In this document: positions 1 through 7,975 of the stretch, piece after piece
How positions within the stretch are numbered: the first letter of the stretch is position 1
How the letters are laid out: each line of letters starts with the position of its first letter
DNA from: Candidatus Omnitrophota bacterium
GTDB taxonomy: Bacteria; Hinthialibacterota; Hinthialibacteria; OLB16
NCBI GenBank assembly: GCA_020632575.1
Contig: JACKFH010000051.1
Location: 1 to 19,678, forward strand
Length of the DNA stretch: 19,678 bases
Direction of reading: 5' to 3'
The notes under the pieces: generated by a model
What the model was told of the DNA's origin: nothing
What the model saw: the letters and a program-made list of their open reading frames with translations, nothing else
The model's database searches: none
Made by a program: the position numbers and the translations under genes

Positions 1-215
1 GCGCAGTGGGCGTTGGTAAAGAGCATCCCCCGCTGGGCGAGCGCATCGATGTTGGGCGTCTTCACTTGGGGATGGCCCCCGAGACACCCGACCCAGTCGT
101 TGAGATCGTCGATGGCGATGAAGAGGACGTTGGGTTGGGCGATTGCCTGGCCCTTAGACCATGAGAGCAAAATCGCGAATAGCGAAACCAATAGGAGGAG
201 CCGGGCTCGGATCAT
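1..215 (-). CDS. Type I sulfatase, N-terminal part (cut by window edge)
   Basis: Seen: 71 codons from ATG at 215-213 run off the window start. Residues 1-27 are a signal peptide (basic start, hydrophobic core LLLLVSLFAILL, then a polar GQAIAQ). The mature start reads PNVLFIAIDDLNDW, where D36 and D37 match the paired calcium-binding Asp of type I sulfatases, followed by TPNIDALAQRGMLFTNAHC. Known: in this family (iduronate-2-sulfatase/choline-sulfatase-like) the catalytic Cys of the C-x-P-S-R formylglycine motif lies a few residues after the 'NAHC' Cys, so C71 is probably not the catalytic residue, which is outside the window. The start overlaps the stop of the upstream esterase by ATGA (215-212), with only a weak GGA upstream, so translation is probably coupled. 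Inference: exported hydrolase of sulfate esters on polysaccharides, acting with the esterase. Substrate unknown. Confidence 0.9.
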   Translation of the reverse strand, partial: MIRARLLLLVSLFAILLSWSKGQAIAQPNVLFIAIDDLNDWVGCLGGHPQVKTPNIDALAQRGMLFTNAHC

Positions 216-1504
216 CGTCCAAAATGCTTGTCCGCGAAATCGAGATAGGCTTTCCAATCGAAGTCGGTGACATTGTGTCCGCCTGTGCGGATATGGTATC
301 CGAGGGTGTCCATGATGGGGTGATCGACCTCAGGTATTTCGGTGGCGCCAAAACCTGGCTCTCCCAGGAGTTGGTACACCGGCTCGGCATGGACAACCGA
401 AAGGAACTCGCCCTTGGGGTCGGCCCAGCGGTCATCCACGGCGCTGGCCACATAGGCGGGGCGAGGGGCGATGAGGGCGATCAGCATGTGTTGGTCGACC
501 GGAAGGGCCGATTCATTGTCGTTGTACTTGTTAAAATTGTCGCAGAACCAATGGGGAAAAACGTTGTTGATGCGCGCCACCGTTTCGCCGAATCGCCTTC
601 GGCTTAGGGCCGCGCCGCCGCAACCCGAATCGTTCGAGATGACAATGGCGAAACGCTCGTCCCGCGCTCCGGCCCAAAGGGAGGTCTTTCCGAGGCGTGA
701 ATGTCCCATCACTGCGACTTGGTTTTCGTTGATGTCCTCATCTTGCTCAAAGTAATCCATGGCGCGACTGAGACCGTACGCCCAAGCCCCGATTGAACCC
801 CATTCATCTGGCGCGGGTTTGTTCTGTCCTTCCTTGTAAAAGAGAGGCTGGATACCGTTCTGGAAGCCATCGTCGAAATCGGGATCGATGTCGCCGTAGT
901 AGGCGGTGGCGAGGCCATAACCGCGGTCGAGAATCATGTCGACTGCCCATCGATCCGCCGAGGCTCCACGCGAATCTTCGGTGGCGCGGTTATCGACAAT
1001 GCCTTTGTCCTCGTTCTTCCGCATCCAGGAATCGGACAGGATGATGGCGGGGTCGGAGTGGATCGTGTGGTTGCCATAGAAGTTGAGACCGATCATGAGT
1101 GGAACCGGATTCTCTGACTCTTTGGGAAGATAGACCAAAAGGTCCATTTTGGGCTCAGCCTTGTCCTGAGTGAAGAAGATCCGAACCTGCTTCCGGATCG
1201 CCTTGCCATCCAGCGCCTCATCGCTTGTTTCAATGACCTGATAGCGGAGAAGATCGGGGGCCTCGGGGGTCTTCCCATACACCTCTTCGGCGAAGAGGTT
1301 CAGGATCTCCGGGCGACGGACCTCCTTCCAGGTTTTGGCGTCGGTCACCTTCTCGCCATTGGAAAGAACCAAAGGATCGGGAAGGGTGTATTCCGGGACC
1401 TTGGACTCGTCATAGTTCGGCTCGAATTTCTCAGCCGCGAGGGAAAGAGAGGAGTGTGCCATTAGCAGCAGAATGGCAATGGGGAAGAAACGTTTGATTC
1501 TCAT
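212..1504 (-). CDS. Secreted CE15-type glucuronoyl esterase
   Basis: Known role of the family: cleaves the ester between 4-O-methylglucuronate on glucuronoxylan and lignin alcohols, or related uronate esters, outside the cell. Seen: 430 residues from ATG 1504. An ATG also lies at 1516, but its ATGGAG supplies the GGAG Shine-Dalgarno six bases before 1504, so 1504 is preferred. Residues 1-24 are a signal peptide (FFPIAILLLMAHSSLSLAA). The nucleophile elbow GHSRLGK is at 267-273 (Ser269). It is followed by the CE15-typical SGCGGAALSRRRFGE (about 293-307), then FPHWFCDNF, LPVDQHMLIALIAPRP and DDRWADPKGEFLS. A C-terminal HIRTGGHNVTDFDW supplies the likely catalytic His410. Length is normal for bacterial CE15. 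Such proteins are often labelled acetylxylan esterase in databases. It is the first gene of a minus-strand pair with the sulfatase. Confidence 0.88.
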   Translation of the reverse strand: MRIKRFFPIAILLLMAHSSLSLAAEKFEPNYDESKVPEYTLPDPLVLSNGEKVTDAKTWKEVRRPEILNLFAEEVYGKTPEAPDLLRYQVIETSDEALDGKAIRKQVRIFFTQDKAEPKMDLLVYLPKESENPVPLMIGLNFYGNHTIHSDPAIILSDSWMRKNEDKGIVDNRATEDSRGASADRWAVDMILDRGYGLATAYYGDIDPDFDDGFQNGIQPLFYKEGQNKPAPDEWGSIGAWAYGLSRAMDYFEQDEDINENQVAVMGHSRLGKTSLWAGARDERFAIVISNDSGCGGAALSRRRFGETVARINNVFPHWFCDNFNKYNDNESALPVDQHMLIALIAPRPAYVASAVDDRWADPKGEFLSVVHAEPVYQLLGEPGFGATEIPEVDHPIMDTLGYHIRTGGHNVTDFDWKAYLDFADKHFGR

Positions 1505-1548
1505 GATGCGCTCCATGATGTTTCAAGTTAGCGAAATCGATTGAACCC

Positions 1549-1576
1549 AAAATAGAGGAATCTCGTGGATTTTCAA
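1549..1576 (-). promoter_or_regulatory. Predicted sigma70-type promoter for the esterase-sulfatase pair
   Basis: Minus strand: -35 TTGAAA (1576-1571), 16-base spacer, -10 TATTTT (1554-1549). The expected transcript start is near 1542, leaving a leader of about 40 bases before ATG 1504. Assignment rests on hexamer match and position only. Confidence 0.45.
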
Positions 1577-1607
1577 TGCGCCGGGATTCCCACCCGAGGA
1601 ATTTTTC

Positions 1608-1616
1608 TGGTAAGAT
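1608..1616 (+). promoter_or_regulatory. Extended -10 promoter for tRNA-Leu
   Basis: TGG-TAAGAT at 1608-1616 is an extended -10 element (TGn plus TAAGAT) ending ten bases before the tRNA 5' end at 1626. The -35 region (TTCCCA near 1587) is poor, which fits an extended -10 promoter. Confidence 0.5.
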
Positions 1617-1625
1617 CGATTCTGT

Positions 1626-1712
1626 GCCGGAGTGGTGGAATTGGTAGACACGCCAGGTTTAGGTCCTGGTGGGCGCAAGTCCGTGTAGGTTCAAGTCCTA
1701 TCTCCGGTACCA
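1626..1712 (+). tRNA. tRNA-Leu (anticodon UAG)
   Basis: An 87-base cloverleaf with encoded CCA (1710-1712). Acceptor stem 1626-1632 pairs with 1702-1708, the first pair being G-U. The D-arm contains GGAATTGGTAGAC. Anticodon stem CCAGG/CCTGG (1653-1657/1665-1669) encloses loop TTTAGGT, with anticodon TAG at 1660-1662, which reads CUN leucine codons, mainly CUA. A long variable arm (GGGC-GCAA-GTCC) gives the class II structure expected of tRNA-Leu. T-arm GTAGG-TTCAAGT-CCTAT, discriminator A1709. It stands alone between two divergent protein operons with its own promoter and terminator. Confidence 0.97.
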
Positions 1713-1728
1713 TTCACCGTTCAGGATA

Positions 1729-1758
1729 GCCCTTGAAAACCATTTTCGAGGGCTTTTT
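1729..1758 (+). terminator. Intrinsic terminator after tRNA-Leu
   Basis: An 11-bp stem (1729-1739 with 1743-1753, one G-T pair) with a CCA loop, followed directly by five T (1754-1758). It lies 16 bases past the tRNA 3' end and separates the tRNA transcript from the downstream operon. Confidence 0.9.
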
Positions 1759-1862
1759 CATTTCCTCCCGCCTCCTTCCGATGTCAAGAGCGTAATGAGG
1801 TGGAGGACCTCGATGGAGTGGAAGTTTGGAGGGAGAGGGACCAGAATGATCGGGGAGCGAAT

Positions 1863-3098
1863 ATGATTATCACCGATGTTCGAACCGTTCTGCTCACAGG
1901 TCCCTGCACCAACGATCCGTTCCTATGCGAAACGCGCAAGCTCCGCAGTGCGGCCTTCATTAAAATCCATACCGACACCGAACTGATCGGGCTTGGCGAG
2001 ACCTACGCGGGCTATTTCATTCCAGAGGCGGTCCCTTCGATTGTCGATTTTTTCAAGCCCGTCCTCTTGAATCAAGAATTAGACGATGTCGATGAACTTT
2101 GGCGGAGGATGCACCATTGCGGGAATTTTTGGTGTCGAGTCGGCTTGGGATTGTCGGTTCTGAACGGGATTGAGGCGGCGCTTTGGGATCTAAAAGGGAA
2201 ACTCGAAGGACGGCCTGTCCATTCTCTGTTGGGTGGGACCAAGCATTCCCGTATTCCGGCTTATGCCACAGGTGGGTCGAGTAATTACCCCTTAGAGAAA
2301 CTCTCCAGAAAGATCGACCATTACCTCGGTTTGGGGTTTCGTGCGTTTAAAATCGGCGCCGGTTCTTATAGCGTGGATGACGGATTTCAAATCGAACACT
2401 CACCCGATGCCGCGGCGGAGTTCGAGGTGAAGAAACTGGAGCATATTCGCCGGAATGTGGGGAATGAAATTGGTGTCATGATGGACGCGCACATGGGGAA
2501 CGCGCCGACCGGGCAATGGGATCTGGATACGGCGACTTCGGTCCTGCGCGCACTCGAGCCATTTAATCTGGAATTCTTTGAAGAGCCTCTTCATTACACC
2601 GATCCTTGGGGGTACTCCGATCTTTGTAAGAATACAGCCGTGCCGGTGGCGGGTGGAGAATGCCTGACAGGGACCTCGGAATGGCGAACCTTTATCGATA
2701 TGGATTGTTTTGACATCGGGCAGCCCGACGGTTCATTTTCGGGTGGGCTTTCTCGGGTGTGCGAAATCGCGGAGATGCTTGAGGAAAGAGGCCGGACGAT
2801 TGCGACCCATGCTTGGGGGGCTGGCGGCTCTCTGATGCAAAACGTCCATGTGGCGTTCGCGTGTCCCAACACCAAGGTGATCGAAGTTCCTCCCGACTTT
2901 GGCCCGTTGCATCGAGAGATTGTTGGAGACTCATTTCAAATGCGAGATGGGTTCGTCCTGGAACCCGACACCCCCGGTTTGGGAATTCATCTCACCGACG
3001 AGATCAAAAATCGGTTCCCTTTCAAACCTGGCAGCGGAGAATTCAATAGTGTTCCTGGAAAAAACTTGGCGGAAATGGATACAAGGTTGAGTCGATGA
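1863..3098 (+). CDS. Enolase-superfamily acid-sugar dehydratase (mandelate racemase/galactonate dehydratase-like)
   Basis: Known role: Mg-dependent abstraction of the proton alpha to a carboxylate; in acid-sugar dehydratases this turns an aldonate or uronate into a 2-keto-3-deoxy acid. Seen: 411 residues, usual family length. ATG 1863 has GGGGAG five bases upstream and gives the typical opening MIITDVRTVLL; an in-frame GTG at 1800 lacks this. The capping domain covers about 1-130 and the barrel follows. Metal ligands D208, E240 (FFEEP) and E266 (GGECL) are present. D289 and H316 are 27 residues apart, the spacing of the mandelate racemase Asp270-His297 dyad. D208-A-H210 matches the D-x-H of galactonate dehydratases. 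Odd: the usual K-x-K is A161-F-K163, so the first Lys is missing. The stop overlaps the next gene by ATGA. Substrate not determinable. Confidence 0.88.
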   Translation: MIITDVRTVLLTGPCTNDPFLCETRKLRSAAFIKIHTDTELIGLGETYAGYFIPEAVPSIVDFFKPVLLNQELDDVDELWRRMHHCGNFWCRVGLGLSVLNGIEAALWDLKGKLEGRPVHSLLGGTKHSRIPAYATGGSSNYPLEKLSRKIDHYLGLGFRAFKIGAGSYSVDDGFQIEHSPDAAAEFEVKKLEHIRRNVGNEIGVMMDAHMGNAPTGQWDLDTATSVLRALEPFNLEFFEEPLHYTDPWGYSDLCKNTAVPVAGGECLTGTSEWRTFIDMDCFDIGQPDGSFSGGLSRVCEIAEMLEERGRTIATHAWGAGGSLMQNVHVAFACPNTKVIEVPPDFGPLHREIVGDSFQMRDGFVLEPDTPGLGIHLTDEIKNRFPFKPGSGEFNSVPGKNLAEMDTRLSR

Positions 3099-4120
3099 CA
3101 AGGGTCCTGGTGGATGTTCCGGTCTATGAGCCCGGATTGAAAAGGCTTGCGGGATTGCCCGGTGTGGAAGTGGAGGTCTGCGATCCCATTTCGGAAAAAC
3201 GGATGCCTCGGAAAACATCCTTGATCTCAGATCGGGAAATCCTTTTTTGCGGCGCCCCGCCCGAAAACCTGGATGACATGATTGAACTGAAATGGATTCA
3301 AATCGCTTCGTCGGGTTTTGAGAGTTTGATCCCCTTGAACCTGCCAAAGCGGGGGATCCGCGCCAGCAACGCGAGAGGCGTATTCGACACGCCGATCGCG
3401 GAATGGTGTCTCGCGATGATGGTGAACCTGACCCGCGATCTTCCGCAACTCTATCGAAACCAACAGGCCGGTCACTGGGATCGAGACGCTCGATTCCAAA
3501 CAGAGATTCGTGGCCGCACGGTGGGTTTTTGGGGGTATGGGGGGCTGGCGCGAGAGACCGCGCGATTGGCTAAAACACTGGGTCTCCGGGTTCACGCATT
3601 GACTCGGAACGGAGCGCGTCCGCAGGTCAACCTCTACCGAGTGGAAGGAACCGGAGATCCGGAAGGTCGATTGCCTGACGCCGTTTTTACCATGGAGGAA
3701 AAGAGAGAATTCCTGGAGAGCCTCGATTTTCTGGTGATGGGATTGCCTCTGAACGATCGAACGCGAGGGATGGTGACCGCCGAAGACTTGAAAACCCTTC
3801 GGCCATCGGCTTATGTCTTGAACCCGGCAAGGGGACCCTTGATTCGGGAGGAAGCGCTCCTGCAAGCCCTGCGGGAAGGGTGGATTGCTGGAGCGGCGCT
3901 CGACACGCATTACTACTACCCCATGCCTCCGGATCACCCTTTGTGGTCGTTTCCGAATGTGATCATGACTCCTCATATTTCCGGATCCACCAAAAGCAAT
4001 TCCTTCCCTGAACGAGTTTGGGATCTCTTTGTTCAAAATGTGAGTCGATATCTGGCGAAGGAGCCTCTATTGAATCTCCTCGACCCCATTGCGCTCTCAC
4101 CTGAAGGCGGATCAACATGA
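3095..4120 (+). CDS. D-isomer-specific 2-hydroxyacid dehydrogenase family protein with Glu-to-Tyr change
   Basis: Known role: NAD(P)-dependent interconversion of 2-hydroxy- and 2-keto-acids in the cytoplasm. Seen: 341 residues, no signal peptide, normal length. The Rossmann motif reads GFWGYGGLARE (144-154, G147-x-G149-G150). Catalytic Arg246 lies in NPARGPLIREEALLQAL, Asp270 in AALDTHYYYP, and catalytic His294 in TPHISGST. Odd: the Glu that normally sits 29 residues after the Arg (as in ALDVFEEEP) is Tyr275 here, so the Arg-Glu-His triad is incomplete. The protein may still work with altered pKa and substrate range, or it may be a conserved Tyr subfamily. It starts inside the stop of the dehydratase gene (ATGA, 3095-3098) and overlaps the next gene the same way (4117-4120). 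Inference: it acts on the dehydratase product or a related keto acid. Confidence 0.87.
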   Translation: MTRVLVDVPVYEPGLKRLAGLPGVEVEVCDPISEKRMPRKTSLISDREILFCGAPPENLDDMIELKWIQIASSGFESLIPLNLPKRGIRASNARGVFDTPIAEWCLAMMVNLTRDLPQLYRNQQAGHWDRDARFQTEIRGRTVGFWGYGGLARETARLAKTLGLRVHALTRNGARPQVNLYRVEGTGDPEGRLPDAVFTMEEKREFLESLDFLVMGLPLNDRTRGMVTAEDLKTLRPSAYVLNPARGPLIREEALLQALREGWIAGAALDTHYYYPMPPDHPLWSFPNVIMTPHISGSTKSNSFPERVWDLFVQNVSRYLAKEPLLNLLDPIALSPEGGST

Positions 4121-4962
4121 GATTTGACATCGCCCTCGCCTTGGTTTTGGCCTTAACAGCGGTCGAATATCCAGCTGGAGCGGACCGGTCGACCGATCTT
4201 ATCCATCCTCAGGGCGAGGCGGTGGTTCTAGAAACACCGGAAGGGATCCGTTTTGGAATTTGGGGAAAGGACCCGACTTATCCGGCGCCGGTTCTTTTCG
4301 TTTTTTCATCGACCATTCAGGAATCCCTGGAGGATCCTTACTTTCGCCAGTGCGGGAATGCTTTGTCGGACCAAGGCTATCTCTGCGTCTCCCTCGACCT
4401 GCCGGGTCATGGCCTTGAAAAGCGCAAGACCGAACCTGGGGGTTTGGCCGCTTGGAGGCATCGGTCGGATCAAGGGGAAGACTTTGTGACACCTTTTGTT
4501 GAGAAGGCGAAATCGGCGCTCGATCATCTGATCGAGTCGGGATACGCCGATCCGGACCGCATCGCCGTTTGCGGCACATCGAGGGGTGGGTTCATGGCCC
4601 TGCAATTCGCCACCGCGGAACCGCGCATTCGGGCCACCGCGGCCTTTGCACCGGTCACCGCGCTTGAAAAACTTCGCGAGTTTGAGGGCGCGAGCAATCC
4701 AACCCTTGTGACCGACCTGTCACTGGACGCGAAAGCCGAGGCATTGGCTGGCCGCTCCCTCTTGATCATCATCGGAGACCGTGACGAGCGGGTTGGAACA
4801 GACAGTGCAATTGCCTTCGCCCGGCATGTCACCCAGGCTTCCCTTGCCCAAGAGAAACCAGCTGATGTCACCCTCATCGTCAAACCGGAGCCGAAGGGGC
4901 ACACCACTCCCCAAGGGGCGCCGGAACTAGCGGCCAAATGGATCGCAGCAAGACTGAAGTGA
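4117..4962 (+). CDS. Secreted alpha/beta hydrolase (dienelactone hydrolase/acyl-peptidase-like)
   Basis: Seen: 281 residues. A signal peptide lies at about 1-22 (LALVLALTAVEYPAGA). The alpha/beta-hydrolase core has an SLDLPGHG strand-turn near 92-99, the nucleophile elbow CGTSRGG (Ser155 at the centre), an acid-bearing strand IIIGDRDERVG (D221 or D223), and a late His262 in KGHTTP. The Ser-Asp-His order and spacing fit dienelactone-hydrolase or prolyl-oligopeptidase-like esterases. Exact substrate unknown. It is coupled to the preceding dehydrogenase by an ATGA overlap, so despite export it is probably co-expressed with cytoplasmic sugar-acid enzymes. A deacetylase or esterase removing side groups from the same polysaccharide is the simplest inference. 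Confidence 0.8.
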   Translation: MRFDIALALVLALTAVEYPAGADRSTDLIHPQGEAVVLETPEGIRFGIWGKDPTYPAPVLFVFSSTIQESLEDPYFRQCGNALSDQGYLCVSLDLPGHGLEKRKTEPGGLAAWRHRSDQGEDFVTPFVEKAKSALDHLIESGYADPDRIAVCGTSRGGFMALQFATAEPRIRATAAFAPVTALEKLREFEGASNPTLVTDLSLDAKAEALAGRSLLIIIGDRDERVGTDSAIAFARHVTQASLAQEKPADVTLIVKPEPKGHTTPQGAPELAAKWIAARLK

Positions 4963-4998
4963 ACGAGACCTGGTCATTTCTGGACTGAGGAGATCGAA

Positions 4999-6558
4999 GT
5001 GAGAAGAATTTGTTTTTTTATCTTTCTAGCAGCGCTCAATCTTGGCATCGGAGGAGTTAGTCCTGGCGAATGCTCAGACAACCATTTCATCTTTCCTGAA
5101 TCTGGATTGAAGGTCGAAGATCGAGTTCTCTTGTTGGCGGTCGACGACCATCTGCTACGCGATCGGGAAAACCTCGCATTGACACTCCATTCGCCGGAGG
5201 TTCGAGCGGAACCGGTGTTGACCCCGGAACGAAACGACCCGAACGCTCCGGATTCGATGGCCTCTCATTTCTATGGGACGGTCCTTTACGACAGGGGCAA
5301 GTATCGGATGTGGTACTACTCGGTCAGTCTGCGCGCTGAGCCGGACGATCTCAAACAAGGCCCCGTGTGTTACGCCGAAAGCCTCGATGGCATCGAGTGG
5401 GTCAAACCGAGTTTGGGGCAAGTCGAGATCAATGGGTCCACCGACAACAACGCCATCGCGCTTCCGGATGAGGTCACTCAGTGCGCCGCGGTGATTCTCG
5501 ATGAAGAGGATCCCGATCCCAGCCGCCGGTACAAGATGTTGTACACGACCCTGACACACACCTGGGTGTTCCGGCCGGCGACCAGCCCCGATGGAATTCA
5601 TTGGACAGTCGCCGAGGGATATCCCACCGATCGATTTTTGGAGATGGGAAGTTTCTTCAAGTTCGGAGACCGGTACATCGTTCACGGGCAAGGCGTGGGC
5701 CAAGATGATAATGGGGTCCCGGAGGGGAGACAGGGGTATGCGAGCGTCTCCCCAGATTTCATGAACTGGGATCGGACCTATCGACCCTCTTTTCGACTTC
5801 CCGAACCCGACGATGTGGAGAAACGAGGTCTAGTGGGGGATTATCCTCAGGTGCATTTGGGGGTGGGCGCGACCAGCTTCGGCAATGTGGCGGTCGGTCT
5901 CTATGGAATCTGGCACAACCCCTCGGAGGCCGAGCGACGGAAGAAGGGCTGGTATGGCGCCGGTCTCATCTATTGCGATTTGGGGCTGGTGGTCAGCAAC
6001 GATGGAATAACCTTCCGAGAACCGGTGGCAGGGAATGTCTTCATTTCCAGTCAGGAGTCCCCGGTGACTCAGGGCCCGAAAGAAAACGATCCCACAATTC
6101 TGTGTCAGGCCAATGGCATTCTCGATGTGGGGGACCAAACGCTGATCTACCACGGTCGCTGGCGAAACGCCACAAATACGAGCAAAGATTATTATGCGGA
6201 GGTGGCTCTCGCGACGCTTCCCCGCGATCGGTGGGGCGACCTTCACCTTGAAAAAGGCGCCACGGCTGGCGTGGTTTGGTCAGCGCCGATTACGCTGCCG
6301 GAGAGCGGTTGCGAAATCTCACTGAACGCGGATCGAGCAAGAGATGTGAGCGTAGAATTGACGGATGAAAAGGGGGATCTTCTCGTAGATTTCAGTGGCG
6401 AAAACCGCGGCTTGGCGGCGGGTTCGGATGGGTTGATTCAACCGGTGGAATGGAAAGAGAACTCATTGTCGGCGTTGGGTGGACAAACGATTCGAATCAA
6501 GATCTCGATTTCCAATCCGGAGGCTCGTCTGTACGCTGTCTACCTCGATGCCGAATAA
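4999..6558 (+). CDS. Secreted beta-propeller glycosidase-like protein (GH43/GH32 type)
   Basis: Seen: 519 residues from GTG 4999, preceded by GAGGAG at a suitable distance; no ATG in the early reading frame fits the signal peptide better. Signal peptide at about 1-25 (ICFFIFLAALNLGIGG). The body carries repeated blade motifs of the S-x-D-G-x-x-[WF] type at SLDGIEW 128-134, SPDGIHW 196-202 and SNDGITF 333-339, with a variant SPDFMNW at 251-257, plus YRMWYYS and RYKMLYTT strands. These are typical of five-bladed propellers of glycosidase clans F and J. Residues about 420-519 form a separate beta-rich C-terminal domain. Which Asp/Glu are catalytic cannot be decided by eye. It follows the hydrolase gene after 36 bases and ends facing the convergent gene at 6566. 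Inference: extracellular glycoside cleavage or binding. Confidence 0.72.
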   Translation: MRRICFFIFLAALNLGIGGVSPGECSDNHFIFPESGLKVEDRVLLLAVDDHLLRDRENLALTLHSPEVRAEPVLTPERNDPNAPDSMASHFYGTVLYDRGKYRMWYYSVSLRAEPDDLKQGPVCYAESLDGIEWVKPSLGQVEINGSTDNNAIALPDEVTQCAAVILDEEDPDPSRRYKMLYTTLTHTWVFRPATSPDGIHWTVAEGYPTDRFLEMGSFFKFGDRYIVHGQGVGQDDNGVPEGRQGYASVSPDFMNWDRTYRPSFRLPEPDDVEKRGLVGDYPQVHLGVGATSFGNVAVGLYGIWHNPSEAERRKKGWYGAGLIYCDLGLVVSNDGITFREPVAGNVFISSQESPVTQGPKENDPTILCQANGILDVGDQTLIYHGRWRNATNTSKDYYAEVALATLPRDRWGDLHLEKGATAGVVWSAPITLPESGCEISLNADRARDVSVELTDEKGDLLVDFSGENRGLAAGSDGLIQPVEWKENSLSALGGQTIRIKISISNPEARLYAVYLDAE

Positions 6559-6565
6559 CCTTCGG

Positions 6566-7906
6566 TCAATCCGAGATGGTGAGAATGACCCGTTGCCATC
6601 TCACGAGCGGTGGCTCCCCGGAATCGGTCACCTCGAGGATCACATGAATCGTCTTGCCCGACTCATCAGGTACGGTGAGGCTGGCCTCGGTTTGAGAGGA
6701 TGCGTTTTCGATTTCCACTTTGGAGGCGGTGTCCGCTTCATCGTATTGCCACCAACGGTGGGTCAGGGAGTCTCCATCGGGGTCGGTTGAACCCTTTGCG
6801 CTGAAGGTTACCTGCTCGCCAGGTTTGACTTTCCGATCAAGGGAGCCATCAACAACTGCGACGGGTGGATGGTTGGCCCGATCAAAATCTTTAACACACC
6901 AGTCCGCTCGAGCGGCCCAATCGTTTTGGAAGGCGACCGCCCAGCGGAGGATGCTGTGGGGTTCGACTCCTTTTTTATCGACCGATTTCCAATAGTGGTC
7001 TCCCGCCCTCTCGAACCGACCGCCCCAACCCCCATAGGTCGGATCCTCCTCACTGCGAAGGCCGGTGCGGATGACATGAAGGAAGGAGGGGGAGTCTCCC
7101 TCGGAGCGGAACCGTTCTTCTTTGGCCTCATACATCGCGCAGAGGGGACCGTGCCCCTCCAGGATGTTCCCCTTCATGAAATCTTTTTTGAAATACTCTC
7201 GGAGTTCCTTCGATTGAAACTTACTCCAACCATAGGCGATCGCTCCAAAAGCGTCCCCTCGACTGAGTAGGACATCCACCTCCGGCCATTCTTTTTGTAT
7301 GTAGTCTTGAGTGGTGTTGTCCTGGTGCGAAATAAGAAAAATTTTTGCTTTCTCGGACACCCTCGCCATCTCTTCGGGGAAATCCTCTTGGATCGTTTTG
7401 AGAGCGCGAGCGATGGTGTTGGATCCGCCCCAGGCCTGAAGCCAAACGGGCGAGGGGTTCTGCTCGAGAAGGACCTCGGCGATGCGGTCGGACCCGGGAG
7501 TCCGATTGGTCATCGCACCCTCGTAGTCGACATTCCCGACATGGACCAGGGTGCGAAGCTGATCGGCGGTCGGAAAACTCGGATCGTGCAAAATGAGGTT
7601 GGGGTGGATCTCTTCATAAGCGTCGAGTTGCCGGTCCAACCAATCGGTCCCCTCCCAGCTATGCGGTTCGTGGCTTTCATCCCCCTTCCAGTGATATTTC
7701 GAACTGGAGTGGATCAGGCCGAGGATCTCCCATTCGTTGGCGTACATCAGAAAACGGATCATCGAACAGCGATCGTCGATCTCTCCATCGGTGGTGACGA
7801 TGACACGGGTCTTGCCATTCGCATTGGGAGATTCCGCGGTGATGGCCCCTTGGAGGGATGCAATCACCAAGAGAATGTTTGCGGAAAGTTGGATCAGCGA
7901 TTTCAT
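6566..7906 (-). CDS. Secreted DUF1593/Sde182-type nucleoside-hydrolase-like protein
   Basis: Seen: 446 residues from ATG 7906, chosen because AAGGAG lies five bases upstream and a signal peptide starts there (LIQLSANILLVIASLQGAITA); an in-frame upstream start at 7960 would add a polar tail. The N-terminal domain has TRVIVTTDGEIDDRCSM (33-49), a variant of the metal-binding Asp cluster of nucleoside hydrolases (D40, D44, D45). It is followed by GLIHSSSKYHWKG, WLQAWGG (155-161) and LLSRGDAFGAI. Residues about 346-446 are a PKD-like beta domain (FSAKGSTDPDGDSLTHRWW). Known: this pairing is the DUF1593 family, named from Saccharophagus cellulose-binding protein Sde182. Enzymatic role is not established. 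Inference: binding or hydrolysis of carbohydrate outside the cell. Confidence 0.87.
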   Translation of the reverse strand: MKSLIQLSANILLVIASLQGAITAESPNANGKTRVIVTTDGEIDDRCSMIRFLMYANEWEILGLIHSSSKYHWKGDESHEPHSWEGTDWLDRQLDAYEEIHPNLILHDPSFPTADQLRTLVHVGNVDYEGAMTNRTPGSDRIAEVLLEQNPSPVWLQAWGGSNTIARALKTIQEDFPEEMARVSEKAKIFLISHQDNTTQDYIQKEWPEVDVLLSRGDAFGAIAYGWSKFQSKELREYFKKDFMKGNILEGHGPLCAMYEAKEERFRSEGDSPSFLHVIRTGLRSEEDPTYGGWGGRFERAGDHYWKSVDKKGVEPHSILRWAVAFQNDWAARADWCVKDFDRANHPPVAVVDGSLDRKVKPGEQVTFSAKGSTDPDGDSLTHRWWQYDEADTASKVEIENASSQTEASLTVPDESGKTIHVILEVTDSGEPPLVRWQRVILTISD

Positions 7907-7975
7907 GGGATCTCCTTCAGCACCCTTTTTAAGGGAATGTGTCATGCGACATGTGGACAAGTGATCGATTGGATC

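Noticed and set aside
4519..4536. 18-base near-palindrome (two 8-base arms) in the alpha/beta hydrolase gene
   Set aside because: It encodes conserved-looking protein sequence in frame, sits mid-gene, and has no regulatory context.
6551..6565. CCGAA-TAACC-TTCGG hairpin between convergent genes
   Set aside because: The stem is only five base pairs and has no T-run on either strand, too weak to call a terminator.
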